Assembly: GCA_003243425.1 (NCBI GenBank)
Contig: QFQP01000004.1
Span: forward strand, 189,315-253,314
Source of the DNA: Archangium gephyra
GTDB lineage: Bacteria; Myxococcota; Myxococcia; Myxococcales; Myxococcaceae
DNA: 64,000 nt
Reading direction: 5' to 3'
Shown here: piece by piece, positions 36,123 through 44,665 of the stretch
Numbering within the stretch: position 1 is the stretch's first letter
Layout: every line of letters begins with the position of its first letter
Made by a program: the position numbers and the translations under genes
Notes under the pieces: generated by a model
The model's database searches: none
Seen by the model: only the letters and a program-made list of their open reading frames with translations
What the model was told of the DNA's origin: nothing

Positions 36123-39100
36123 ATGCAGGCCCCTCTGTCTCCGTACAAGCCGAAGCACCACGTTCGTATCGTCACCGCCGCATCGCTGTTCGATGGCCAC
36201 GATGCCGCCATCAACGTCATGCGCCGAATCATGCAGGCCTCGGGCGCCGAGGTGATTCACCTCGGTCACAACCGTTCGGTCGCCGAGATCGTGAACTGCG
36301 CGATTCAAGAAGACGTGCAGGGCATCGCCATCACCTCGTACCAGGGTGGTCACGTCGAGTTCTTCAAGTACATGATCGACCTGCTCAGGAAGGCCAACGC
36401 GAACATCAAGGTGTTCGGTGGCGGCGGCGGCACGATCCTCCCGACGGAGATCGAAGAACTCCACCGCTACGGCGTGTCGCGCATCTATTCACCCGACGAT
36501 GGCCGCGCGATGGGCCTGCAGGGGATGATCGACGACCTCATCAAGCAGTGCGACTTCGAGAAGCGCGCGCCCGATTTCGAGAAGCCGCTCGCGCAGCTCG
36601 AGACGCGGTCCCCCGACACCATCGGCTCGCTCATCACCATCGCCGAGAACTTCCCCGAGGCTGGCGACGGGCTGCGCGACGCGCTCAAGAAGCTCGGCAC
36701 GAAGCGGCCACCCGTGCTCGGCATCACCGGTACGGGCGGCGCGGGCAAGTCGTCGCTCGTCGACGAGTTCGTGCGCCGCTTCCTCCACGACTTCACCGAC
36801 AAGACCATCGCGGTCATCTCGGTCGACCCGTCGAAGCGGAAGACCGGCGGTGCGCTGCTCGGCGATCGCATTCGCATGAACGCCATCGACGACAAGCGCG
36901 TGTACATGCGCTCGCTGGCGACGCGGCAGTCGAACCTCGCGCTCAGCAAGCACGTGCGCGAGTCGATCGACATCTGCCGTGCGGCCGGCTTCGACCTCGT
37001 GATCGTCGAGACCTCTGGCATCGGGCAGAGCGACACCGAGATCACCGAGCACGCCGACGTCTCGCTCTACATCATGACCGCCGAATACGGCGCGGCCACG
37101 CAGTTGGAGAAGATCGACATGCTCGACTTCGCCGACATCATCGCCATCAACAAGTTCGACAAGCGTGGCTCGCTCGATGCGCTGCGCGACGTGCGCAAGC
37201 AGTGGAAGCGCAACCACAACGCGTTCGACATCGCCGACGACGCCGCGCCGATTCACGGCACCATCGCCTCGCAGTTCAACGACCCGGGCATGAACCGGCT
37301 CTACAAGGCGGTGATCGACAAGCTCGCCGCCAAGACCGGCGCGCCGCTCGTGTCGTCGATCGAAGTGACCGCCGGCATGAGCGAGAAGCGGTGGATCATT
37401 CCGCCCGAGCGCACGCGCTACCTCGCGGAGATCGTCGAGACCTGTGAAGCGTCAGACCAGTTCGTGAAGACGCAGGCAGCGATCGCGCGCCGCATGTACC
37501 AGCTGCACGGCACCATCGAGACCCTGCGAGCCAACGTCGGCAAGAAGCGGCTCGAGATCGTCGAAAAGTCAGACACGGTGCAGGTCACGCAGACCGTCGA
37601 AGGCGAGCCCGAGTACCTGAAGGAGCTCGTCGCGCTGTATCAGGAGCTCGAAGGCCGCCTCGACCCCGAGTGCCGCAAGCTGCTCGCCGACTGGCCCGCG
37701 ACGAAGCGCCGCTACTCGGCCGCGAAGTACCAGTTTCAGGTTCGAGAGAAGATCATCGAACTCGACCTCACCACCGAGACGCTCTCACACCTCAAGATCC
37801 CCAAGGTCTCACTCCCGAAATACGAAGACTGGGGCGATATTCTCACCTGGCTGCTGCGTGAGAGCCCGCCGGGCCAGTTCCCGTTCACCGCCGGCGTGTT
37901 TCCGCTCAAGCGTGAAGGCGAAGATCCGGCGCGCATGTTCGCGGGCGAGGGTGGCCCGGAGCGCACCAACCGCCGCTTCCACTACGTCTCGCGCGGGCTG
38001 CCGGCCAAGCGCCTGTCGACGGCCTTCGACTCGGTCACGCTCTACGGCGAAGACCCTGATCATCGGCCCGACATCTACGGCAAGGTCGGCAACTCCGGCG
38101 TGTCGATCGCCAACGTCGACGACGCGAAGAAGCTCTATTCCGGCTTCGACCTCGCCGACCCGTCGACCTCGGTGTCGATGACCATCAACGGCCCTGCGCC
38201 GATGCTGCTCGGCTTCTTCCTGAACGCCGCGATCGATCAACAGTGCGAGAAGTGGATTCGCGCGAACAACAAGGTCGACGAGGTCGAGAAGAAGATCGAG
38301 TCGCTCTATGCCAGGCGCGGCGTTCCGCGGCCGAAGTACCAGGGCACGCTGCCCGAAGGGAACGACGGCCTCGGGCTCCTGCTGCTGGGCGTCTCGGGCG
38401 ACGAGGTGTTGCCGCCGGAGGTCTACGCGAAAATCCGCGCGGCCACGTTGTCTGCGGTGCGCGGCACGGTGCAGGCCGACATCCTCAAAGAAGATCAGGC
38501 TCAGAACACCTGCATCTTCTCGACGGAGTTCGCGCTGCGGATGATGGGCGACATCCAGCAGCACTTCATCACCGAGAAGGTGCGCAACTTCTATTCGGTG
38601 TCGATCAGCGGGTACCACATCGCCGAAGCAGGGGCGAACCCGGTCAGCCAGCTCGCGTTCACGCTCGCGAACGGCTTCACCTTCGTCGAGTACTACCTGT
38701 CGCGCGGCATGCACATCGACGACTTCGCGCCGAACCTCTCGTTCTTCTTTTCGAACGGAATGGACCCTGAGTACACGGTGCTCGGTCGCGTCGCCCGCCG
38801 CATCTGGGCACGCACGATTCGCGACAAGTACGGCGGCAACGATCGCTCGCAGAAGTTGAAGTACCACATTCAGACTTCTGGTCGTTCGCTGCACGCGCAG
38901 GAGATCGCCTTCAACGACATCCGCACCACGTTGCAGGCGCTGCTCGCGCTGCAGGACAACTGCAACTCGCTGCACACCAACGCGTACGACGAAGCGATCA
39001 CCACGCCGACCGAAGAGAGCGTGCGCCGCGCCCTCGCGATCCAGCTGATCATCAACAAGGAGTTCGGGCTCTCGAAGAACGAGAACCCCATTCAGGGCTC

Positions 39101-39560
39101 GTTCATCGTGGAAGAGCTCACCGATCTCGTCGAAGCCGCGGTGCTCAACGAGTTCCGTTCGATCTCCGAGCGTGGCGGCGTGCTCGGGGCAATGGAGCGC
39201 ATGTACCAGCGCTCGAAGATCCAGGAAGAGTCGCTGTATTACGAGACGCTCAAGCACGACGGCCGCCTGCCATTGATCGGCGTGAACACCTTCCTCGACC
39301 CGAAGGGCTCACCGACGGTGCAGCCGCCCGAGGTCATTCGCGCCACGAAGGAAGAGAAGGACTACGCGATCGCCTCGCGCGACGCGTTCTGGAAGCGGAA
39401 CGCCGAGACCTCGAAGCACGCGCTCGAGGCCGTGCGCCGGGCCGCGCTCGACGGCGGCAACGTGTTCGCCGCGCTCATGGAAGCCTGCAAGGTCTGCACG
39501 CTGGGCCAGCTCTCGCAGGCGCTCTACGGCGTCGGAGGCCAGTACCGCCGCAACATGTGA
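36123..39560 (+). CDS. icmF: Fused isobutyryl-CoA mutase (IcmF)
   Basis: Adenosylcobalamin-dependent enzyme interconverting isobutyryl-CoA and n-butyryl-CoA, with its chaperone built in. The 1145-residue protein has the B12-binding domain at the N-terminus (SLFDGHDAAIN, His of the DxHxxG-like motif about 25, SGAEVIHLG), a central MeaI/MeaB-like G protein with P-loop GTGGAGKSS (about 203-211), the DPSKRKTGGALLGDRIRM switch and NKFD, and a C-terminal mutase catalytic domain (FTAGVFPL, SGYHIAEAGANPVSQLAFTLANGFTF). This order identifies IcmF rather than methylmalonyl-CoA mutase. Stand-alone gene with nearby acyl-CoA enzymes. Confidence 0.96.
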   Translation: MQAPLSPYKPKHHVRIVTAASLFDGHDAAINVMRRIMQASGAEVIHLGHNRSVAEIVNCAIQEDVQGIAITSYQGGHVEFFKYMIDLLRKANANIKVFGGGGGTILPTEIEELHRYGVSRIYSPDDGRAMGLQGMIDDLIKQCDFEKRAPDFEKPLAQLETRSPDTIGSLITIAENFPEAGDGLRDALKKLGTKRPPVLGITGTGGAGKSSLVDEFVRRFLHDFTDKTIAVISVDPSKRKTGGALLGDRIRMNAIDDKRVYMRSLATRQSNLALSKHVRESIDICRAAGFDLVIVETSGIGQSDTEITEHADVSLYIMTAEYGAATQLEKIDMLDFADIIAINKFDKRGSLDALRDVRKQWKRNHNAFDIADDAAPIHGTIASQFNDPGMNRLYKAVIDKLAAKTGAPLVSSIEVTAGMSEKRWIIPPERTRYLAEIVETCEASDQFVKTQAAIARRMYQLHGTIETLRANVGKKRLEIVEKSDTVQVTQTVEGEPEYLKELVALYQELEGRLDPECRKLLADWPATKRRYSAAKYQFQVREKIIELDLTTETLSHLKIPKVSLPKYEDWGDILTWLLRESPPGQFPFTAGVFPLKREGEDPARMFAGEGGPERTNRRFHYVSRGLPAKRLSTAFDSVTLYGEDPDHRPDIYGKVGNSGVSIANVDDAKKLYSGFDLADPSTSVSMTINGPAPMLLGFFLNAAIDQQCEKWIRANNKVDEVEKKIESLYARRGVPRPKYQGTLPEGNDGLGLLLLGVSGDEVLPPEVYAKIRAATLSAVRGTVQADILKEDQAQNTCIFSTEFALRMMGDIQQHFITEKVRNFYSVSISGYHIAEAGANPVSQLAFTLANGFTFVEYYLSRGMHIDDFAPNLSFFFSNGMDPEYTVLGRVARRIWARTIRDKYGGNDRSQKLKYHIQTSGRSLHAQEIAFNDIRTTLQALLALQDNCNSLHTNAYDEAITTPTEESVRRALAIQLIINKEFGLSKNENPIQGSFIVEELTDLVEAAVLNEFRSISERGGVLGAMERMYQRSKIQEESLYYETLKHDGRLPLIGVNTFLDPKGSPTVQPPEVIRATKEEKDYAIASRDAFWKRNAETSKHALEAVRRAALDGGNVFAALMEACKVCTLGQLSQALYGVGGQYRRNM

Positions 39561-39641
39561 AACCTATCGGTGTCGTTGGAATGCGTCGGTCGGTGGTTGG
39601 TATTCGCTCGCTGACCACCTCGCACGTACAGTGCGACTGTC

Positions 39642-40760
39642 GTGGCAACTCTCAGCTGTTTCTTTGCGATCTACACAGACGGCGGAGCGCCGACGGACCA
39701 CTTCCCGTCGCCCGCCGGGAGCGACGTTTTCTTCGGAGAAATGGGCACGCTGCTGGTGCCGGGCCCCAAAGACGAGCTCTTCGGTCCGCACGTCGCCGCC
39801 TTTCAGCGTGAGAAGTTCAAGCGCGGCTTCCTCCTCGGGTTCCGCCGCGACCTCAAAGGTCGTTCTGAAGCGTTCTTCAGTGAAGTGCGCGCGTCGGTGC
39901 TGGCGGCGACGAAGGGTGTGAACGGCTTTGCGCTCGACGTGTTGCGGCTGTGGCCGTTTCCGCTGCAGCAGGCCGAGGAGGCGTTGCCGGAGCATCTGAT
40001 CGCCGAAGATCTGTTCTCGGTCGGGTTCACCGACATGGGCGCGCACGGCGTTCGCGGTGAGACCGTCGGCCTCGCCAAGCTGGGGCAGCGCGAGATCACC
40101 TTCGAGTTCAAAGACCCGGAGCTGATGGAAGAGGCCGCGTTGATGTGCGGCCACCTCGCCGACTGGTTTCTCGAGCACAACCGCCGCGTCGAGCATGGTC
40201 AGTCGATGTCGCTCGGCTTCGATCGCATCTCGTTCTTCGCGGCGGAGGGCGGCGCCGGTGGACCGTTCCGTGGTTGGCACCCACCGCTCATCCAGAAGCT
40301 CGTGCCGGCAAATCTGTTCGAGGGTGTCGGTGTCCTCGAGGTGAAGGCCTCGCCGCCGGGCTCCACCGAGAGCCTCGAAGATCTCACCGTGCCGCTCGCG
40401 CGCTCTCGTGAACAGCGCCTGCTGCTCGAGGAGTTCGACCTCACGGGCGATTCGCCGCACGCGTCGAGCACCGCTCAGGTGAAGGGCTTCATCACCGGCC
40501 TCGAGTACCTCGTCGCGTACCGTGAAGAATCGACCTCGTCGAAAGACTCGGGCTGGCGGCTGCGCAGCACCGCCGAAGGTGATTCCGGTGAGGTGGGCGT
40601 GATGACGCTCGCGGACCTCTCGCGTCGCGCGCCGGAGATCGTGCGCTACCTCGCGCTGCCCGTGGGCGTGAAGCTCACGTGGAACGAGCGTGGTGACCTC
40701 GACATCGACCGCTCGAAGATCGAGCTCGACGTCGAGACCGAAGACGATCTGCTGTCATGA
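39642..40760 (+). CDS. Hypothetical protein (372 residues)
   Basis: A soluble protein starting at GTG 39642, with no signal peptide, Cys cluster or recognised motif. The sequence has an N-terminal strand-rich region (SCFFAIYTDGG, DVFFGEMGTLLVPG), a helical segment (EAFFSEVRASVLAATKGVNGFALDVLRLWPFPLQQAEEAL) and a middle motif VGFTDMGAHGVRGETVGLAKLGQREITFEF. The SHMSLGFDRISFF-type stretch and the C-terminal acidic tail are unassigned. Its stop overlaps the methyltransferase start by 4 bases, so the two are probably co-expressed. The start codon lacks a clear Shine-Dalgarno and may be wrong. Confidence 0.68.
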   Translation: MATLSCFFAIYTDGGAPTDHFPSPAGSDVFFGEMGTLLVPGPKDELFGPHVAAFQREKFKRGFLLGFRRDLKGRSEAFFSEVRASVLAATKGVNGFALDVLRLWPFPLQQAEEALPEHLIAEDLFSVGFTDMGAHGVRGETVGLAKLGQREITFEFKDPELMEEAALMCGHLADWFLEHNRRVEHGQSMSLGFDRISFFAAEGGAGGPFRGWHPPLIQKLVPANLFEGVGVLEVKASPPGSTESLEDLTVPLARSREQRLLLEEFDLTGDSPHASSTAQVKGFITGLEYLVAYREESTSSKDSGWRLRSTAEGDSGEVGVMTLADLSRRAPEIVRYLALPVGVKLTWNERGDLDIDRSKIELDVETEDDLLS

Positions 40761-41449
40761 ACGGCCCGTTCTTCGGCGAGATGTACCTGCGATCGACGCG
40801 GCCGTTCCTCTCTGACACCGTGACGCGGGCAGAAGGTGAGTTCCTGCGCAGCAGGCTCCACGGCGGCCGGCTGCTCGATGTCGGGTGCGGTCATGGCCGT
40901 CATCTCTCGTGCCTCGGAGGCTTCGGGGTCGACCGTGATCCGCTCTCGCTCACCGAGGCGCGTCACCACGGGCTCGTCGCGCGCGCCGATTTCTCGGCCC
41001 TCCCGTTTCGAAGCGCGGTCTTCGACGGCGGGTGGTGTTGGTACAACTCGCTGGGCACGTTGGAAGACGCAGACGTGCCGCGTGTGCTCGCCGAGTGCGC
41101 GCGGGTGATGAAGCCCGGCGCGCCGTTCATCGTGCAGGGCAGTGTGATCGACCGGGCGATCGCGCAGCCGGAAGCCGGGTTCGACGGCCAGATCGGTGAG
41201 GGCGATCACCTCCACGAAGTCGCCCGTTTTGACCCGCTGCGTCGTCGCGACGAGATCCATCGGCGCCTCACGCTCAACGACGGCCGCGTGCTCGAGGCCG
41301 ACTTCTTCATTCGTTACTATGACCTCGACGAATGGAGTGGGCTGCTGTCAGAAGCCGGCTTCCAGACGAGGTGGTCCGTCGGCGCATTGGACGGTTCGCC
41401 GTTAGACGACAACTCGACCGATCTGATCGTCGGTGCCGAAAGACGTTGA
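40757..41449 (+). CDS. Class I SAM-dependent methyltransferase
   Basis: 230 residues with a Rossmann-like methyltransferase core. Motif I is LLDVGCGHGRHL (about 41-52), then GVDRDPLSL, ALPFRSAVFDGGWCWYNSLG (motif IV region) and ALVMKPGAPFIVQGSV-like motif VI positions. No substrate-specific domain is visible. It overlaps the preceding hypothetical gene by 4 bases and is followed 4 bases downstream by HMG-CoA lyase, indicating one transcript. The methyl acceptor is unknown. Confidence 0.86.
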   Translation: MNGPFFGEMYLRSTRPFLSDTVTRAEGEFLRSRLHGGRLLDVGCGHGRHLSCLGGFGVDRDPLSLTEARHHGLVARADFSALPFRSAVFDGGWCWYNSLGTLEDADVPRVLAECARVMKPGAPFIVQGSVIDRAIAQPEAGFDGQIGEGDHLHEVARFDPLRRRDEIHRRLTLNDGRVLEADFFIRYYDLDEWSGLLSEAGFQTRWSVGALDGSPLDDNSTDLIVGAERR

Positions 41450-41453
41450 GCCC

Positions 41454-42413
41454 ATGAACAGCGCGCCCTCACTCGCAGCGAAATTTCCGAAGAAGGTCGA
41501 CGTGTACGAGGTCGGCCCGCGCGATGGCCTGCAGAACGAGCTGCGTACGCTCGACACCGAAGACAAGGCGCGGCTGATTCAGGCGCTCGTCGATGCGGGT
41601 GAGAAGCGCATCGAAGTGACGTCGTTCGTCTCGCCGCGGTGGATTCCGCAGCTGGCCGACGCAGACAAACTGCTGTCGATGATCAAGCGGCGCGACGGCG
41701 TGATGTTCAGCGCGCTGGTACCGAACCTCAAGGGGCTCGAGCGCGCGAAGGACGCAGGCCTGCAGGAAGCCGCGGTCTTCTTGTCCGTCACCGAGAGTCA
41801 CTCGAAGAAGAACATCAACAAGTCCGTCGCGGAGGCGATCGCGACGTCGACCGAAGTGGCGAAGCAGGCGCGCGCTGCCGGCATGCGGGTGCGTTGCTAC
41901 CTGTCGACCGTGTGGGGCTGTCCGTACGAAGGCGTCACGCCGGTGTCGTCGGTGGTCGACGTCGTCACGCGGCTGGCAGACGTGGGTTTCTACCAGCTGA
42001 GTCTGGGTGACACGATCGGCATCGGGACGCCCACGCAGACCGCGGACATCGTGGGCGAGGTCTCGAAGATCATTCCGCTCGAGCAGATCGCGCTGCATCT
42101 GCACGACACCCGCGGCACGGCGCTGGCGAACGCGCTCGTTGGTTTGTCGATGGGCGTCACCACGTTCGACTCCAGCATCGGTGGGCTCGGTGGGTGCCCG
42201 TACGCGCCGGGCGCGGCGGGGAACCTCTCGACCGAAGATCTCGTCTACATGCTGCAGGGCATGGGCGTTGAGACCGGCATCGACATCGACAAGCTCGTCG
42301 AGGCCGGTGAACTGAGCCAGGAGCTCATCGGCCGCAAGCTGCCGGGGAAATACCTGCAGGCGGCGCTCGGCGAACGCGAGAAGCAGGCTTCCCGTGCGAA
42401 TCGAGCTTCGTGA
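41454..42413 (+). CDS. mvaB: Hydroxymethylglutaryl-CoA lyase
   Basis: Cleaves 3-hydroxy-3-methylglutaryl-CoA into acetyl-CoA and acetoacetate in leucine degradation. From ATG 41454 the protein is 319 residues and has the HMGL-like TIM-barrel signature: VGPRDGLQNE (catalytic Arg/Asp), TSFVSPRWIPQLAD, LHLHDTRGTALAN with metal-binding His-x-His, and the Cys loop GGLGGCPYAPGAAGNLSTED. A longer form from GTG 41433 is possible but would overlap the preceding stop. Gene 4 bases downstream of the methyltransferase; the GNAT gene overlaps its 3' end by 20 bases. Confidence 0.95.
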   Translation: MNSAPSLAAKFPKKVDVYEVGPRDGLQNELRTLDTEDKARLIQALVDAGEKRIEVTSFVSPRWIPQLADADKLLSMIKRRDGVMFSALVPNLKGLERAKDAGLQEAAVFLSVTESHSKKNINKSVAEAIATSTEVAKQARAAGMRVRCYLSTVWGCPYEGVTPVSSVVDVVTRLADVGFYQLSLGDTIGIGTPTQTADIVGEVSKIIPLEQIALHLHDTRGTALANALVGLSMGVTTFDSSIGGLGGCPYAPGAAGNLSTEDLVYMLQGMGVETGIDIDKLVEAGELSQELIGRKLPGKYLQAALGEREKQASRANRAS

Positions 42414-42837
42414 ATTCGTCGCCGCAGATCTCGGCGCGCTCGACGAGATCCAACGTGATCAGGCCGTGTACGAGATGGCGGTGGTGAAGCCGCGCACGTC
42501 TGAAGCGTTCGCCGAGCACATGGAGAAGGTGCTCGCAGACGCCGGCGCGTTGTTCCGGGTGATCGTGGTCGACGGCGAGGTCGCGGGCACGGTCGGCACG
42601 TTCGTACGCGGGCACTTGCAGGCGGGCTACGCGCTGGCGCCAAAGTTCTGGGGCAGGGGTGTGGCGACCGAAGCGTTGCGTCAGGCCCTCGCGCTCGAGC
42701 CGCGGCGGCCGGTGTTCGCCGAAGTCGTGTCGTCGAACGTCGGTTCGCGGCGCGTGCTCGAGAAGTGCGGCTTTCAGCTCGTGCGCTCCGAGACGGAAGA
42801 CGACGGTGTGGTCGTCGACGTGTTGCGCCTGTCGTGA
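42394..42837 (+). CDS. GNAT family N-acetyltransferase
   Basis: 147 residues with the GCN5-related acetyltransferase pattern: LREFVAADLGALDEIQRDQ at the start, the VIVVDGEVAGTVGTFV central strand, and the acetyl-CoA-binding loop FWGRGVATEALRQAL followed by SSNVGSRRVLEKCGFQLVRSE. It most resembles the RimJ/RimL-like group, though the substrate is unknown. The GTG start lies inside the last 20 bases of the HMG-CoA lyase gene, so it is probably translated from the same mRNA. Confidence 0.88.
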   Translation: MRIELREFVAADLGALDEIQRDQAVYEMAVVKPRTSEAFAEHMEKVLADAGALFRVIVVDGEVAGTVGTFVRGHLQAGYALAPKFWGRGVATEALRQALALEPRRPVFAEVVSSNVGSRRVLEKCGFQLVRSETEDDGVVVDVLRLS

Positions 42838-42907
42838 CGGAGGTCATGGGTACCCATGACCTCGTGCGTGACATGGCGACGCGGGCGGTCGTGCTAACGA
42901 ATCAACG

Positions 42908-43984
42908 GTGACGAGGGCCCGCCCGACCTTCATTCAGCCTGCTTCGATCGTCGCCATTCTCGCGACCACGATTCCCGGCGTTCTCCAGGCGTGCTCGACC
43001 GTGAGCGCGCCGCGGGCGCTCGTGGTGGTCGTCAGCGCAGCGGTCGCCACGGCGTTGGCGATTCCGGGTCTTGCGTGGGCTGAGAAGCGTGAGGGGAACA
43101 CGGCGCTTCAGGTGGCGCTCGCGGGCTACTTCGTCGCCACGACCGTGGCGCTGTTCGCAAGTCAGGGCTTCGGCTTTCTCGTCGCGATGCCGGTGGTGAG
43201 CGTGCTCGTGCTGTACCTGCCGCTCTCACGCGCCATCGTGTTCGCGGTTGCGATGTTGGCGTTCGCACTTGCAGCAATCGAGAACCCCGACGCGCGGAGC
43301 CACTCGGCGCTGGGCATCGGGTCGGCGTTCGCGTTCGTGGTCGTCTTCTCTCTCATCGCGCGCCGCGAGCGGTTCGCGCGGCTGGAGATCGAACGACTCT
43401 CGGCGGAGCTGGAGACCCTGGCGGCGACCCGCGAGCGCAACCGCATCGCCCGGGAGTTTCACGACAGCGTCGGCCACTACCTCACCGTCGCCAACGTGCA
43501 GCTCGAAGCCGCGCGCGCGACCCAGCTCGACAGGGAGGCGCGCATTGAACGGGTTCAGGGACTGCTGAAAGACGGTTTGACCGAGTTGCGGCGCTCCGTG
43601 TCGATGCTCCGCGACACGCTGCCGACCGCGCAGCCGTTCGCGCAGGCGCTCGAAGCGCTGGTGAACGGAAGTTCGGGAACGCTGCAGATCACGGGTGAGA
43701 AGCGGCCGCTGTCGGGCGCCGTCGGCTTCACGCTGTATCGCGCCGCGCAGGAGGGGCTCACCAATGCCCAGCGGCATGCCCGGGCCAGGCGCATCGACGT
43801 CAAGCTCGACTATCGAAGCGACAGTGTGCGGCTGGAGGTGTGCGACGACGGCCAAGGGACCCACGGCGCGACCGGCAATGGGCTGGCCGGCGTTCGCGAG
43901 CGGGTCGAGCTGCTGGGAGGAACGGTGACGCACGGGGCAGGGCCGACGGGCGGCTTCGTTCTCTCGGTCGAGGTGCCGATGTGA
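42908..43984 (+). CDS. NarL-type sensor histidine kinase
   Basis: 358 residues from GTG 42908. The N-terminal half has about five hydrophobic segments (for example VVVVSAAVATALAIPGLAW, MPVVSVLVLYLPLS, VFAVAMLAFALAA). The HisKA_3 dimerisation box is EFHDSVGHYLTVANVQLEAA with the phosphoacceptor His about 185. The HATPase region ends with DDGQGTHGATGNGLAGVRERVELLGG. The kinase senses an unknown signal at the membrane. Its stop overlaps the response-regulator start by 4 bases (GTGA), which marks a translationally coupled pair. No accessory sensor domain is seen. Confidence 0.93.
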   Translation: MTRARPTFIQPASIVAILATTIPGVLQACSTVSAPRALVVVVSAAVATALAIPGLAWAEKREGNTALQVALAGYFVATTVALFASQGFGFLVAMPVVSVLVLYLPLSRAIVFAVAMLAFALAAIENPDARSHSALGIGSAFAFVVVFSLIARRERFARLEIERLSAELETLAATRERNRIAREFHDSVGHYLTVANVQLEAARATQLDREARIERVQGLLKDGLTELRRSVSMLRDTLPTAQPFAQALEALVNGSSGTLQITGEKRPLSGAVGFTLYRAAQEGLTNAQRHARARRIDVKLDYRSDSVRLEVCDDGQGTHGATGNGLAGVRERVELLGGTVTHGAGPTGGFVLSVEVPM

Positions 43985-44605
43985 TTCGGGTAGCGCTGGT
44001 CGACGACCAACCGTTGTTCCGCGAAGGGCTGCGCGCCGTGCTCTCGGTCTCGCCCGGCATCGAGGTCGTCGGAGAAGCGTCGAACGGAGAAGAGGCGCTG
44101 CGATTGTGCGACGCACAACGGCCACGCGTGGTGCTGATGGACCTGCAGATGCCGTCGATGAACGGCGTGGTGGCCACGCGGCAGCTGAAGGTGAAGCACC
44201 CCGAGTGCGCCGTGCTGGTGTTGACGACCTTCGACGACGACGAGTGGGTCTTCGAAGCGCTTCGCGCCGGGGCGGTCGGCTACCTGCTCAAGGACGCTTC
44301 AGGGGAGCGACTGCGCGAGGCGGTCCTGGCGGCCTCGGAAGGGAAGTCGTTCCTTTCCCTCCGTCGCCACCAAGGTGCTCGAGCGCCTGACAACCGGAGC
44401 GCCCTCTGCAAAGGACCCGTTCACCGACCGGGAGCGCGACCTGGTGAAGCTGTTGGTGCGCGGCGCGAGCAACAAGGAGATCGCCTCGGCGCTCTTCGTG
44501 TCGGAGGGCACGGTGAAGAACCACGTCACCAACATCTTCGAGAAGCTCGGGGTCAGCGATCGCACCCAGGCGGCGCTCAAGGTGCGTGAGCTCGGCTACG
44601 CATGA
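43981..44605 (+). pseudogene. NarL/FixJ-type response regulator, broken by a frameshift
   Basis: The receiver domain is intact: LVDDQPLFREGLRAVL, phosphorylation Asp in VVLMDLQMPSMNGV, Thr in LVLTTFDDD and Lys in GYLLKDASG. About 44353-44362 the reading frame shifts by +1: the receiver frame goes into nonsense after GKSFLS, while the LuxR-type helix-turn-helix (FTDRERDLVKLLVRGASNKEIASALFVSEGTVKNHVTNIFEKLG) continues in the next frame to a stop at 44605. The local sequence is CTTTCCCTCC; a one-base insertion or two-base loss would restore a standard FLxPSVATKVLERL linker. Sequencing error, a true mutation or +1 programmed shifting (CTT-T slip) are alternatives. Overlaps the kinase gene by 4 bases. 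Confidence 0.85.
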
Positions 44606-44665
44606 CTCGAGATCGTGACGTCCGGCGGATCTCGCGACGGCGGGTGAACGCGCACCGTGTCGCGC

